From an uncultured Alphaproteobacteria bacterium (GTDB lineage: Bacteria; Pseudomonadota; Alphaproteobacteria; Sphingomonadales; Sphingomonadaceae), in the NCBI GenBank assembly GCA_903934325.1, contig CAIZNH010000044.1, positions 1 to 64,000 of the forward strand: DNA of 64,000 nt, given 5' to 3'. The position numbers were made by a program, and so were the translations under genes. Of the stretch, positions 26,804 to 36,013 are shown piece after piece (position 1 is the stretch's first letter; every line of letters begins with the position of its first letter). The notes under the pieces were generated by a model. It did not search any database. It was not told the origin of the DNA and saw nothing but the letters and a program-made list of their open reading frames with translations.

Positions 26804-27016
26804 ATGACCGATTTCGTGCTCTCGCTCGTGATGCTCGCCGCGCTCGCGCTGGTGGCGGGCGCTTTTGTCCTCTGGCGCCGCACCGGCGAGGCAAAGCAGC
26901 CGCTGCTGATGGTACTGCTGGCGGTGATTGCGGTCGTCAACGTGCTGATCTGGACCGTGCCGAGCTCCACCGGCAAGGCACCGATCGAAGAGATCAAGGC
27001 GGCCGGAGAGGGGTAA
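26804..27016 (+). CDS. Small two-helix membrane protein, unknown
   Basis: 70 residues from the ATG at 26804. Two hydrophobic segments (FVLSLVMLAALALVAGAFVL and LLMVLLAVIAVVNVLIW) are joined by a basic loop WRRTGEAKQ, and a short acidic tail follows (IEEIKAAGEG). No family is recognised. It lies between the divergent DUF885 gene and the convergent TonB-like gene. Codon use looks like that of its neighbours. Confidence 0.65.
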   Translation: MTDFVLSLVMLAALALVAGAFVLWRRTGEAKQPLLMVLLAVIAVVNVLIWTVPSSTGKAPIEEIKAAGEG

Positions 27017-27041
27017 GCCTCCCCGGCGCGCCGTCACCAGA

Positions 27042-27716
27042 TCAATCAGGAATATTCCAGGTGATCGCACCCGAGTAGCTGCCGCTCACCGGGCGGCCAC
27101 TGCTGTCGCGCGCTGCATCGAAGCGGGAGCGCTTGGTCACCAGCTCGCAGGTCGCGGCATCGAGCACGCCGTGTCCCGTCGAACGGGTGATGCTGCACCC
27201 TGTCACCTTCCCTGCCGCATCGATCGTGAGGGTGAAGCGTGCGGAACCCGAAAGGCCCTGCCGCAGCCAGCTCGCGCGGTAATCGCTATCGAGCACCCAG
27301 CGCGCCGGATTGTTGCGCGGGGCCGCGCCAACCGGATCGAAGGGCGAGGCGCTGGGGGAAGGCCCGGGGATGCCGAAATCGACCGGGCCGACCTCGACGC
27401 CCTTCAACTCGTCCACGCCGGGCAAGGTGGTGACAGGAGTGGTGGCGAAATCGAAGGGGATCGTGTCCGGGCGGGTGACGGTGGTGGGGCTCACCGCCTT
27501 GGTGCTGGTGTTGCTGGTCGGCGCCGCGGGATCGGGCGGCGGCGGGGGGATCGGGATCGGCTTGACGGTAAAGCCCTGAAGCGGCGGCGGCTCAGGTGCG
27601 ACGACCACCGTCACGGCAAGGCCCACCACCAGCAAGGCGCCAACGGCAGCGGGAATGCCGAGGGCGCCGACAAGGGCAGCGGGATTGGGACGGCGGGCAT
27701 GGGAGGCATAGGTCAT
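27042..27716 (-). CDS. TonB-like energy transducer
   Basis: 224 residues. One N-terminal membrane helix (about 15-40) is followed by a proline-rich periplasmic stretch (PIPIPPPPPDP and further), then a TonB C-terminal domain (about 140-224) with SGSARFTLTIDAAGKVTGC and a final beta strand. It would transmit proton-motive force from ExbB/ExbD to outer-membrane receptors such as the one at 4601-7768. exbB/exbD are not nearby, so this is probably an accessory TonB. Confidence 0.82.
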   Translation of the reverse strand: MTYASHARRPNPAALVGALGIPAAVGALLVVGLAVTVVVAPEPPPLQGFTVKPIPIPPPPPDPAAPTSNTSTKAVSPTTVTRPDTIPFDFATTPVTTLPGVDELKGVEVGPVDFGIPGPSPSASPFDPVGAAPRNNPARWVLDSDYRASWLRQGLSGSARFTLTIDAAGKVTGCSITRSTGHGVLDAATCELVTKRSRFDAARDSSGRPVSGSYSGAITWNIPD

Positions 27717-28064
27717 CAGGGGTCTCCTCTCTCCATCATCGTGGGAGCGGTGGCCGGAGTGCCGATGACAAGCGCAGACCCTCCGGCCTCGCTCGGCTCC
27801 GAGAGTACTATGCTTTTTGTTAGGCGCGAAGACATTTCGCGTTGCTTTTCAATACTGTATTTTGTTCAATCAAATCAGTAGAGAAAAGAGAGAGGAATAG
27901 GCTGGGGAGCTTTCCGGCCCGCCAACGAACGGGCCGCGAGCGCACGCGCGCGCCGCAGGCGCCCAAGCCCAAAGACATTGAAACGCCGCCCTCAAGCAGC
28001 GAAGCGGTAGGGCAACAAAGACTCGCCGAGGACTGCACGCCGGAGGGCGTGCAGCACGCAAAAA
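27717..28064. other. 348-bp intergenic region without a convincing gene
   Basis: It holds an AT-rich core (about 27810-27900, including TTTTCAATACTGTATTTTG), unusual for this GC-rich window and likely the promoter region of the minus-strand TonB-like gene. A GGCCCG...CGGGCC hairpin (27916-27935) and the hairpin at 28033-28054 are the only other structures seen. A 76-codon plus-strand frame at 27842 has no SD or coding character and is not called. Confidence 0.5.
28033..28054 (-). terminator. Hairpin downstream of the alpha/beta hydrolase gene
   Basis: CTGCACGCC and GGCGTGCAG form a perfect 9-bp stem with a four-base loop, starting about 10 bases after the hydrolase stop (28065) on the minus strand. 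A T-rich stretch follows only further on, so terminator strength is uncertain. Confidence 0.55.
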
Positions 28065-28721
28065 TCACTTGATCGGGCAATCCGGCGAGAGGCGGAAGTC
28101 GAGATAGTTGTCGACCGACTTCATCAGCTCTTCGAGTTCGTTCTCGAAGAAGTGGTTGGCGCGCGGAATTTCCTCGTGGTGGATGGTGATGTGCTTCTGG
28201 GTGCGCAGCTTGTCGACCAGCTTCTGCACCGCGTTGGGCTGCACCACCGTATCCGCCGCGCCCTGCACGAAGATGCCGCTGGCAGGGCAGGGTGCGAGGA
28301 AGCTGAAGTCGTACATGTTGGCGGGCGGCGCGACCGAGATGAAGCCGCGCACTTCGGGCCGGCGCATAAGGAGCTGCATGCCGATGAGGGCACCGAAGCT
28401 GTAGCCGGCAATCCAGGTGCTCTGCGCTTCAGGATGGATCGACTGCACCCAGTCGAGCGCCGATGCCGCGTCGGAAAGTTCCCCGATCCCGCTGTCAAAC
28501 GAACCCTGCGAGCGGCCCACGCCGCGGAAGTTGAAGCGCAGCGTGGCAAAGCCGCGATCCGCGAAGGTCTTGTAGAGGCGCTGCACGATCCGGTCGTTCA
28601 TCGTGCCGCCGCCTTCGGGGTGCGGATGCAGGATCATCGCCACCGGCGCACGCGGGCGCGGCGGCGGGGAGAAACGGCCTTCAAGACGGCCTTCCGGGCC
28701 GGGGAAGATGACTGAGGGCAT
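28065..28721 (-). CDS. Alpha/beta hydrolase (serine hydrolase, DUF/CocE-like small type)
   Basis: 218 residues of a compact alpha/beta-hydrolase core. HPHPEGGGTMND gives an oxyanion-type HP loop, FRGVGRSQGSFD follows, the nucleophile is in GYSFGALIG, the acid is likely the Asp in VQGAADTVV, and the histidine is in RANHFFENE. No signal peptide is seen. Proteins of this type often lie beside Fe-S assembly genes in alphaproteobacteria, and here it is divergent from the cysteine-desulfurase operon; a functional link is only suggested. Confidence 0.85.
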   Translation of the reverse strand: MPSVIFPGPEGRLEGRFSPPPRPRAPVAMILHPHPEGGGTMNDRIVQRLYKTFADRGFATLRFNFRGVGRSQGSFDSGIGELSDAASALDWVQSIHPEAQSTWIAGYSFGALIGMQLLMRRPEVRGFISVAPPANMYDFSFLAPCPASGIFVQGAADTVVQPNAVQKLVDKLRTQKHITIHHEEIPRANHFFENELEELMKSVDNYLDFRLSPDCPIK

Positions 28722-28785
28722 CGGTTAACCTTGTGATCGAGAAGCCTGCGCGCCGGGTGGCGCTGGCGATTGCGCGGCCTATATA

Positions 28786-29817
28786 GTGTCACTCGCGAAA
28801 ATCGCAATTTCTTGTGAGGAAAAGGTCATTCCCCAGCGGGTCTATCTCGATCACGCCGCCACCTCGCCCCTGCGCCCCGAGGCCAAGGCGGCGATGGAGG
28901 AGGGTTTTGCCATCTGGGCCAACCCCTCCAGCCCCCATGCGGAAGGGCGCAAGGCGCGGGCGGCGCTGGAGGATGCGCGCGAGCGGATCAAGGCGGCGCT
29001 GGGCTGGGACGGGGAGCTGATCTTTACCTCGGGCGCGAGCGAGGCCCTGTGGATCGCGCTTAATCGCGCGAAGGCGAAACGTCGGATCGTCAGCGCGGTG
29101 GAGCATGACGCGGTGTTCCGCGCTGCGCCCGATGCGACGGTGTTCACCTGCGAGGAGCCCTTCGATCCCGCCACTCTGCTTGCCGTCCAGCAGGTCAATT
29201 CCGAAACCGGCACGATCAATCCGGTCGCGCAAATGGCGGCTCCGCTGGCCGAGGCGGGGGCGCTGCTGCTGTCCGACTGTGCGCAGAGCGCGGGCAAGCT
29301 GGCGCTGCCGGATGCCGACATGCTGGTGGTCAGCGCGCACAAGTTCGGCGGGCCGATCGGAGTGGGGGCGCTGCTGGTGCGGGACTTCAACCTGCTGGAG
29401 CCGGTCGGCGGGCATGAGCGCGGCTACCGGCAGGGGACCGAGAACCTGCCCGGCGCAATGGGTATGGCGGCGGCGCTGGACGCGGGCGCTTGGGCAAGCA
29501 CCGCGGAACAGCGCGCCGCCTTCGCCGCACGTGTCGCAGGCCAGCGCCTGACCATCGGCGAGCAGGTCGATTACATCTATGCCCTGACCCACCCCGCGAT
29601 GAGTGCGCAGGCCCTGCTGATACGGCTCGATGCTATGGGTTTTGCTGTCTCGGCAGGCAGCGCCTGTTCGTCCGGCACGCTCAAGAAAAGCCGGGTGCTC
29701 GATGCGTTCGGCGTACCCGATGATGTCGCGGCGCGCACGATCCGGGTGAGCTTGGGCTGGTCGACCACGCCCGAGGATCTGGAGCGGTTCGCGGAAGTCT
29801 GGGCTTCGCTCGCATGA
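28786..29817 (+). CDS. Cysteine desulfurase, first of a tandem pair
   Basis: 343 residues as drawn from a GTG at 28786. A PLP-dependent NifS/IscS-type enzyme that takes sulfur from cysteine. Seen: YLDHAATSPLRPEA, EHDAV, the PLP Lys in VSAHKFGG (about 186), GYRQGTEN and the persulfide Cys in GSACSSG (about 293). It overlaps the next gene by 4 bp (ATGA). The start is doubtful: a TATATA box lies at 28780-28785, just before the GTG, and GAGGAAAAGG precedes an in-frame ATT at 28828, where homology begins soon after. It is shorter than classic IscS (about 400). Confidence 0.88.
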   Translation: MSLAKIAISCEEKVIPQRVYLDHAATSPLRPEAKAAMEEGFAIWANPSSPHAEGRKARAALEDARERIKAALGWDGELIFTSGASEALWIALNRAKAKRRIVSAVEHDAVFRAAPDATVFTCEEPFDPATLLAVQQVNSETGTINPVAQMAAPLAEAGALLLSDCAQSAGKLALPDADMLVVSAHKFGGPIGVGALLVRDFNLLEPVGGHERGYRQGTENLPGAMGMAAALDAGAWASTAEQRAAFAARVAGQRLTIGEQVDYIYALTHPAMSAQALLIRLDAMGFAVSAGSACSSGTLKKSRVLDAFGVPDDVAARTIRVSLGWSTTPEDLERFAEVWASLA

Positions 29818-30911
29818 TCTACCTCGACTACCAGGCCACCACGCCCCTTGCGCCCGAAGCGCGCGAGGCGATGCTGCGCTGGCTCGGCGGGCCGGAGAGC
29901 GACACTTTCGGCAATCCGCATAGCCCCCACCGCATGGGCCGCATGGCCGCGGCTGCCATTGAGGCCGCGCGCGAACAGGTCGCCGCGCTGTTTCCGCCGG
30001 ACGGGCGCGTGATTTTCACCTCCGGTGCGACTGAGGCGATCAACCTTGCGATCAAGGGCACTGCGCGCGGCGACGGCACCAACACCATCGCCGTCTCGGC
30101 CATCGAGCACGCTGCGGTGCTCGATTGCGGCCACGCCATGCGCGATACCACCGAGATGCTGGTGCTCCCTGTGGGTCGTCACGGCCTCGTCGCTGCGGAC
30201 ACGATCATCCCTGAAGGCACGCAGCTCACCGCGGTGATGCAGGTCAACAACGAGATCGGGACGATCCAGCCGGTCGAGGCGCTGGCCGAGGCGGCCCATG
30301 CGGCGGGCGGCTGGTTCCTGTGCGATGCGGTGCAGGGCGCAGGCAAGCTTGCCCCGCCCGCCAATGCCGACATGATCGCGGTCTCCGCGCACAAGCTCCA
30401 CGGCCCCAAGGGTATCGGCGCGCTGTGGGTGCGGGACGGAGTGGACATTGCGCCCCAGACCCATGGCGGCGGGCAGGAGCAGGGGCTGCGCTCGGGCACG
30501 CTGAGCCCCGCGCTGATCGCAGGCTTTGGCGCGGCGGCGCGGCTGGCGCTGGCGCAGGGGCAAGAGGACGCCGCCCATGTCGAAGCCCTTTGGCACCGTG
30601 CCCGCGAGCTGTTCGACGGCTGGGAGCTGAACGGCAGCGCCGAGCACCGCTGGCACGGCAATCTCAACCTGCGCAAGGACGGGCTGGACGTCGCCCGGCT
30701 GATGAGCGAGTGCCGCTCGGTCATGTTCTCCGCCGGCTCGGCCTGCGCGAGTGGATCGGGCCGCCCAAGCCACGTGCTGCGCGCCATCGGCCTTACCGAC
30801 GCACAAGCAAAGTCCTCTATCCGCCTCGGTTTCGGGCGCTATACGACGGCGCAGGAGATCGAGGCCGCCGCCGCCGCGATTCTCGCCGCCGCGAAGGAAC
30901 AGGGCCTGTGA
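29814..30911 (+). CDS. Cysteine desulfurase, second of a tandem pair
   Basis: 365 residues, starting four bases inside the previous gene (ATGA). Features: YLDYQATTPLAPEA, GATEAINLAIKG, IEHAAVLD, DAVQGAGK, PLP Lys in VSAHKLHGPKG (about 194), and catalytic Cys in GSACASGSG (about 312). It is a complete IscS/NifS family member and only moderately similar to its partner, so the pair looks like an old duplication. It is followed by a ferredoxin overlapping by 4 bp, so sulfur donation and electron supply are co-expressed. No scaffold (IscU/SufBCD) gene is nearby. Confidence 0.93.
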   Translation: MIYLDYQATTPLAPEAREAMLRWLGGPESDTFGNPHSPHRMGRMAAAAIEAAREQVAALFPPDGRVIFTSGATEAINLAIKGTARGDGTNTIAVSAIEHAAVLDCGHAMRDTTEMLVLPVGRHGLVAADTIIPEGTQLTAVMQVNNEIGTIQPVEALAEAAHAAGGWFLCDAVQGAGKLAPPANADMIAVSAHKLHGPKGIGALWVRDGVDIAPQTHGGGQEQGLRSGTLSPALIAGFGAAARLALAQGQEDAAHVEALWHRARELFDGWELNGSAEHRWHGNLNLRKDGLDVARLMSECRSVMFSAGSACASGSGRPSHVLRAIGLTDAQAKSSIRLGFGRYTTAQEIEAAAAAILAAAKEQGL

Positions 30912-31243
30912 GCATCACCATCACCTTCATCGATCCGCGCGGAAGCACGGTCACCGCCAAGGCCGAACCGGGGGACAATCTGCTGCGCGTCGGCCAGGCG
31001 GCGGGCCTGCCGCTCGAGGGTACCTGCGAAGGCCAGATGGCCTGCTCCACCTGTCACGTGGTCGTCGCCGCCGAATGGTTCGACCGCCTTCCGCCCGCCG
31101 CGGAAGAAGAGGAGGACATGCTCGATTTCGCCGCCGGCGCGCGCCGCACGAGCCGCCTGTCGTGCCAGATCGAACTGACAGCCGAGATGGACGGCCTCTC
31201 CGTCAGCATCCCTGCCGAAAGCAGCGACGCGCGCCGCATGTAA
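30908..31243 (+). CDS. [2Fe-2S] ferredoxin, adrenodoxin/Isc type
   Basis: 111 residues from a GTG overlapping the desulfurase stop (GTGA). The cluster ligands are Cys40, Cys46, Cys49 and Cys86 in the C-x5-C-x2-C-x36-C arrangement typical of adrenodoxin-like ferredoxins (CEGQMACSTCH ... RLSCQ). It probably supplies electrons for Fe-S cluster assembly given its place behind two cysteine desulfurases, but such ferredoxins also serve P450s. Confidence 0.93.
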   Translation: MSITITFIDPRGSTVTAKAEPGDNLLRVGQAAGLPLEGTCEGQMACSTCHVVVAAEWFDRLPPAAEEEEDMLDFAAGARRTSRLSCQIELTAEMDGLSVSIPAESSDARRM

Positions 31244-31304
31244 GTGCCTCAACCCTGTGGAAACCCCTCTCCCTCGCGCCGCTCAGGGTTGCTAGACGGA
31301 GGCC

Positions 31305-33614
31305 ATGTCCGAAACTCCGACCACCGAGGCACCGGACGATGGCTTTGACGCTATCGTCGATGCGCCCTTCGATGCCGCGCTGTCCGAGCGCTATCTCGTC
31401 TATGCCCTCTCGACGATCACTGCCCGCTCGCTGCCCGATCTTCGCGACGGGTTGAAGCCGGTCCACCGCCGCCTCTTGTGGGCGATGCGGCAGCTGAAGC
31501 TTGATCCTTCCAGCGCCTTCAAGAAGAGCGCCCGCGTCGTCGGGGACGTGATCGGCAAGTATCACCCCCATGGCGACGCATCCGTTTATGACGCGATGGT
31601 CCGCCTCGCGCAGGATTTCGCGCTGCGCTATCCGCTGGTCGAGGGGCAGGGCAATTTCGGCAATGTCGATGGCGATAATGCCGCAGCCTATCGCTACACC
31701 GAAGCGCGCCTGACCAAGACCGCGCTGGAATTGATGTCCGGCCTCGATGAAGGCACGGTCGATTTCCTGCCGACTTATAATGGCGAGGAAATCGAGCCGG
31801 AAATCTTCCCCGGCCTGTTCCCCAATCTGCTCGCCAATGGCGCGAGCGGGATCGCGGTGGGCATGGCGACCTCGATCCCCAGCCACAATGTCGCGGAGAT
31901 CATCGACGCGACGCTGGAGCTGATCGACAACCCCCATGTCGAGCACGCGCGGCTGATGGAGCTGTTCCACGGCCCCGATTTTGCCACCGGCGGACAGGTG
32001 GTCGATAGCGCGGCCGCGATTGCCGAGGCCTATCGCACGGGACGCGGCAGCTTCCGCCTGCGCGGCCGGTTCCATGCGCCCGAGGCCAAGGATCCGGGCG
32101 ATATCGAGGCCGGGATCGAACGGCTGGGCGGCGGGCAATGGCAGCTCGTGATCTCGGAAATCCCCTATCAGGTGCCCAAGGGCAAGCTGATCGAGCAGAT
32201 CGCGCAGGCCATTGCCGACCGCAAGTTGCCGATCCTGGAAGACGTGCGCGACGAAAGCGACGAGGCGATCCGCATCGTTCTCGTGCCCAAGAGCCGCAAT
32301 GTCGATCCCGAGCTGCTCAAGGAGAGCCTGTTCAAGCTCACCGATCTCGAAACGCGCTTCAGCCTCAACCTGAACGTGCTCGATGCGCGCCCGGGCATGG
32401 GCCGCACGCCGATGGTGATGGGCCTCAAGGAACTGCTCGAAAGCTGGACCTTCGCGCAGATCGACATCCTCCAGCGCCGCGCGAAACACCGGCTGGAGCA
32501 GATCGAAAAGCGCCTCGAACTGGTGCGCGGCTACATCATCGCCTTCCTCAATCTTGACCGGGTGATCGAGATCATCCGCACCGAGGACGAGCCCAAGCCG
32601 GTGATGATGGCCGAGTTCGAACTCACCGACCGGCAGGCCGAAGCGATCCTCAACATGCGGCTGCGGAGCTTGCGCAAGCTCGAGGAAATGCAGCTGCGCA
32701 AGGAGCAGGACGAGCTTCTGGCCGAGCAGGACGAGCTCGAAAAGCTGCTCGAAAGCCCGGCCCGTCAGCGCACGCGCCTCAAGAAGGACCTGCGCAATCT
32801 GCGCAAGGACTATGCCGAGGACACGCTGATCGGTCGCCGCCGCACGCTGATTGCCGAAGCCGCGCCGACGATCGAATTCAGCATGGACGCGATGATCGAG
32901 AAGGCGCCGGTCACCGTGATCCTCTCCCAGAAGGGCTGGATCCGCGCGGCGAGCGGCCATGTGCCGCTGGATCAGGAGTTCAAGTACAAGGAGGGCGACG
33001 GCCTCGCTTTCATCCTTCACGCCCAGACCACCGACAAGCTGCTGCTCGCCGCATCCGACGGGCGCTTCTTCACGCTGGGCTGCGACAAGCTGCCGGGCGC
33101 GCGCGGGTTCGGAGAGCCGGTGCGCACGATGATTGACCTGGAAAGCGACGCCAATGTCGCGGCGCTGATGGTGCATCGCGCTGGCGGCAAGCTGCTGCTC
33201 GCCTCGAGCCTCGGCAAGGGCTTCGTGGCGGAGACCAGCGAGCTCCTCGCCGAGACCCGCAAGGGGCGGCAGGTGGTGAACCTCAAGGACGGGGCGAAGC
33301 TCAACGTCATCCGCCCGATTGCGGAAAGCCACGATCACGTCGCCTGCGTCGGCGACAACCGCAAGCTCGTCGTGTTCAACCTCGAAGAGCTGCCGATCAT
33401 GGCGCGCGGTCAAGGGGTGCAGTTGCAGCGCTTCCGTGATGGCGGCCTGTCGGACGCGATAACCTTCGTGCTGGCCGACGGCCTCAGCTGGCAGATGGGC
33501 GGCTCGGGCGAGCGGACCCGCACCGAGACCGAAATCCGCATGTGGAAGGTGGCGCGCGGTGCTGCCGGACGCATGCCGCCGCAGGGTTTCCCCAAGTCGG
33601 GCCGGTTCGACTAG
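31305..33614 (+). CDS. parC: DNA topoisomerase IV subunit A
   Basis: 769 residues. The breakage-reunion domain includes [24 protein letters not shown] and the DNA-linking Tyr131 in YRYTEARL. A coiled-coil segment (about 430-520) and a C-terminal beta-pinwheel with degenerate repeats follow. The enzyme unlinks daughter chromosomes. At the quinolone-determining sites, residue 92 is Ala where E. coli ParC has Ser80, and residue 96 is Asp where E. coli has Glu84. It converges on cca; the two stop codons overlap in a CTAG. Confidence 0.95.
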   Translation: MSETPTTEAPDDGFDAIVDAPFDAALSERYLVYALSTITARSLPDLRDGLKPVHRRLLWAMRQLKLDPSSAFKKSARVVGDVIGKYHPHGDASVYDAMVRLAQDFALRYPLVEGQGNFGNVDGDNAAAYRYTEARLTKTALELMSGLDEGTVDFLPTYNGEEIEPEIFPGLFPNLLANGASGIAVGMATSIPSHNVAEIIDATLELIDNPHVEHARLMELFHGPDFATGGQVVDSAAAIAEAYRTGRGSFRLRGRFHAPEAKDPGDIEAGIERLGGGQWQLVISEIPYQVPKGKLIEQIAQAIADRKLPILEDVRDESDEAIRIVLVPKSRNVDPELLKESLFKLTDLETRFSLNLNVLDARPGMGRTPMVMGLKELLESWTFAQIDILQRRAKHRLEQIEKRLELVRGYIIAFLNLDRVIEIIRTEDEPKPVMMAEFELTDRQAEAILNMRLRSLRKLEEMQLRKEQDELLAEQDELEKLLESPARQRTRLKKDLRNLRKDYAEDTLIGRRRTLIAEAAPTIEFSMDAMIEKAPVTVILSQKGWIRAASGHVPLDQEFKYKEGDGLAFILHAQTTDKLLLAASDGRFFTLGCDKLPGARGFGEPVRTMIDLESDANVAALMVHRAGGKLLLASSLGKGFVAETSELLAETRKGRQVVNLKDGAKLNVIRPIAESHDHVACVGDNRKLVVFNLEELPIMARGQGVQLQRFRDGGLSDAITFVLADGLSWQMGGSGERTRTETEIRMWKVARGAAGRMPPQGFPKSGRFD

Positions 33615-34804
33615 TCGAAGTCGAAGGCGCTCGAACCCAGCGCCTCGGCCAGCATCTGGTTGACGCGGTCGGCGCCGGGGAAGCCCTCGGCCATCCAGCG
33701 CGCCTCAAGCGATTTGAGGATGCGCGCGACGTCCGGCCCGGCGGTCACCCCGCGCGCGACAATGGCGCCGCCCTTGAGCGGGAAGACCGGCATGGTCCAT
33801 TCCGCGAGCGCCTTCGCATCGCCGCCCAGCAGTAGCAGGCGATCGATCGCATGGGGCGCCGTGATGCGATAGGCGAGCGCGGCCGCGTTCGCGCTGTCGC
33901 CCGTCTGGCGCTCCGCTGCCGAAACCAGCCGGGTGCGCTGGACTTTCGAGAGGCGCAGGCGCGCAGCGACAGTCTCGCCCACCTCGGGCGAGGGCGGCAG
34001 CAGCGCCGCCAGCCGCCGCACGGGATCGGGGGCAAAGCCCTGCGCGGCCTCGGCTGCAATGACCCGCGCAAGGCAGGCCAACTGGGGCGCGCCCGCCTCG
34101 GGCAGGATCACGCCCAACACGCCGCCCGCGCGCATCCGATCGAGGGTGGAGTGCGGATCGGGCAGGGCCAGCAGCGCCAGCAATTCCGCCGCAATCCGCT
34201 CGCGGCTGAGGCCCTTCAAGGTATGCGCCAAGGCAGCGCAGGCCGCCTCGGCAGCCGCATCAAGCTCGGCCCCGAAGCGCGACTGAAAGCGGAAATAGCG
34301 CAGGATCCGCAAGTGATCCTCGGCAATGCGCTGCTCGGGCGAGCCGATGAAGCGCACCCGCCGTGCTGCGAGATCATCGAGCCCGCCGAAATAGTCGGCA
34401 ATCTCCAGCGTCTCGGGATGGGCATAGAGCGCGTTGATGGTGAAATCGCGCCTCGCGGCGTCCTCGGGCCAGTCCTTGGCAAAGGCGATGGTGGTGCGCC
34501 GGCCATCGGTTGCGACATCACGGCGCAGGGTGGTGATTTCGACCGGCCCGTCCTTGAGGATCGCGGTGACGGTGCCGTGTTCGATCCCGGTCGGCACGGT
34601 GCGGATGCTGGCCTTGCCGCAGCTCGCGATCACCTCGGCGGGCATCAGCTTCGTGGCGCAATCGACATCGTGGACGCTCGCGCCGAGCAGCCCGTCACGC
34701 ACCGCCCCGCCGACCCAGCGGATATTCTCTGCCCCTAGCGCGGCTGTCAGCGCGGCGAGCCCTGCGCGGCGGGGCCAATCGGCTTGCGAAAGATCACGCA
34801 GCAT
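33611..34804 (-). CDS. cca: CCA tRNA nucleotidyltransferase (class II polymerase fold)
   Basis: 397 residues. The head has [14 protein letters not shown] and [10 protein letters not shown] (nucleotidyltransferase DxD carboxylates), then [10 protein letters not shown], and an [16 protein letters not shown] neck that binds the tRNA acceptor end. It adds or repairs the 3' CCA. In this window tRNA-Val has CCA encoded, so repair is its main role for that gene. It overlaps the NUDIX gene by 11 bp at its start and shares a CTAG with parC at its stop. Confidence 0.94.
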   Translation of the reverse strand: MLRDLSQADWPRRAGLAALTAALGAENIRWVGGAVRDGLLGASVHDVDCATKLMPAEVIASCGKASIRTVPTGIEHGTVTAILKDGPVEITTLRRDVATDGRRTTIAFAKDWPEDAARRDFTINALYAHPETLEIADYFGGLDDLAARRVRFIGSPEQRIAEDHLRILRYFRFQSRFGAELDAAAEAACAALAHTLKGLSRERIAAELLALLALPDPHSTLDRMRAGGVLGVILPEAGAPQLACLARVIAAEAAQGFAPDPVRRLAALLPPSPEVGETVAARLRLSKVQRTRLVSAAERQTGDSANAAALAYRITAPHAIDRLLLLGGDAKALAEWTMPVFPLKGGAIVARGVTAGPDVARILKSLEARWMAEGFPGADRVNQMLAEALGSSAFDFD

Positions 34805-35420
34805 CTTTCAGCCTTTCCACCGCGATCCGCCGCGACAGGTTGGCGATGATCGCTGCCGTCACGCCCCAGATGCGGAAGCCCTGCCAGTCAAGCTCGAGAT
34901 AGCGCCGGTTGGCCCCGCGCCAGAACACCTCGTTGGTGGTCCAGCTCACAGGATCGAGCAGCAGGGCGAGCGGGGCCTGGAACCAGTCCGCCACCTCGAT
35001 GGGATCGGGGGTCAGTTCAAGGTCCGGCGGCACCACGCCCAGCACCGGAGTCACCAGAAAGCCGGTGCCGGTGTGATAGACATCGCTGGTGCCGATCACC
35101 CGCACCGCCTCGCGCGGCAGGCCCAGTTCTTCCTCCGCCTCGCGCAGGGCGGCGGTGACGGCATCCTCGCCCGGATCGATCTTGCCGCCCGGAAAGGCGA
35201 CCTGCCCGGGGTGATCGCGCATCCCGCGGGGGCGCTGGGTGAGGATCACCTGCGGATCATGCGGCACGTCGGTGATCGCGATCAGCACCGCGGCCGGCGT
35301 GGCTCTGCCATCCATCGCAAAATGGGCATCGGAGAGAAGATCGGGGATCTCGCGCGCGTGCCCTTCGGCAAACAGGCGGGCGAGAGGCTCGTAGAGGCTG
35401 GGACGGGCAGACACAGTCAT
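34794..35420 (-). CDS. NUDIX hydrolase, CoA-pyrophosphatase type
   Basis: 208 residues from the ATG at 35420, which overlaps the DUF1285 stop (ATGA); the longer frame to 35540 is inside DUF1285. The Nudix box GKIDPGEDAVTAALREAEEELG occupies about 79-101 with the RExxEE core, and the preceding HPGQVAFPGG matches the CoA-pyrophosphatase (NudL/PCD1) subgroup. Expected activity is cleavage of CoA or its oxidised forms to 4'-phosphopantetheine and ADP. Second-last gene of a five-gene minus-strand operon. Confidence 0.9.
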   Translation of the reverse strand: MTVSARPSLYEPLARLFAEGHAREIPDLLSDAHFAMDGRATPAAVLIAITDVPHDPQVILTQRPRGMRDHPGQVAFPGGKIDPGEDAVTAALREAEEELGLPREAVRVIGTSDVYHTGTGFLVTPVLGVVPPDLELTPDPIEVADWFQAPLALLLDPVSWTTNEVFWRGANRRYLELDWQGFRIWGVTAAIIANLSRRIAVERLKDAA

Positions 35421-35971
35421 GGCAGCAGCGCAAACTCCGCGCCCTGACTGGCGATCCGCCAGCCATTGTCCTCGGCCCCCTCGGCCAGCGCCAGATCGAC
35501 CAGCTGGGTCCAGGTCGATCGGTTGAGCCGCGCCTCGCACCCGCGCCGGACGTGCAGATAGACCGCCGGATTGTCGGCATCGCCCGCCGCGCGCAGGGGG
35601 TGCTCCGGCCCGGCGATCACGAGGTCATCGGTGTTGAGGCGGAAGGCGAGGGCATCATCGGCGCGCGCGCAGTCGGTCGCCAAGAAGGCGGCATCATCGA
35701 CTTCGATCGAGAGTTTCTCGAACGGGGTGACCAGCCAGTGCTGGCCCGCTTCGTCCCGGGTGAGCAAGCCCGCAAAGGCGCGCACCATCGCCTCGCGGCG
35801 GATCGGTCCGCCTTCGTGATACCAGGTGCCGTCAGCCGCGATGCGCATGAAGCTGTCGCCGATCTTTTGCGGCGCCCAGCCTTCGACCGGCGGCAGCTTG
35901 CGCTCCGCCACAAGGCCCGCGATTTCGGCGAGCGTCAGACTGGCGAGATAGGGCGGCGGTTCGTAGGGCAT
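35417..35971 (-). CDS. DUF1285 protein
   Basis: 184 residues with the family's PPVEGWAPQKIGDSFMRI start, the WYHEGGPIRREAMVRAF segment and a VTPFEKLSIEVDDA strand region. DUF1285 proteins fold as two beta-rich domains and are nearly always found with this NUDIX and cca arrangement in alphaproteobacteria. No enzymatic residues are known. No signal peptide. It overlaps the NUDIX gene by 4 bp, so the two are translationally coupled. Confidence 0.88.
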   Translation of the reverse strand: MPYEPPPYLASLTLAEIAGLVAERKLPPVEGWAPQKIGDSFMRIAADGTWYHEGGPIRREAMVRAFAGLLTRDEAGQHWLVTPFEKLSIEVDDAAFLATDCARADDALAFRLNTDDLVIAGPEHPLRAAGDADNPAVYLHVRRGCEARLNRSTWTQLVDLALAEGAEDNGWRIASQGAEFALLP

Positions 35972-36013
35972 TGCGGATCGGGGATGGCAGATGCGGCGGC
36001 GAACGGGAAGGGG

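Noticed and set aside
27842-28072. 76-codon plus-strand frame in the TonB-hydrolase gap
   Set aside because: No SD, no hydrophobic or domain pattern, and it runs into the 3' end of the hydrolase gene on the other strand.
31203-33413. 736-codon minus-strand frame opposite parC
   Set aside because: ParC motifs on the plus strand are unambiguous; the minus frame has no recognisable domain.
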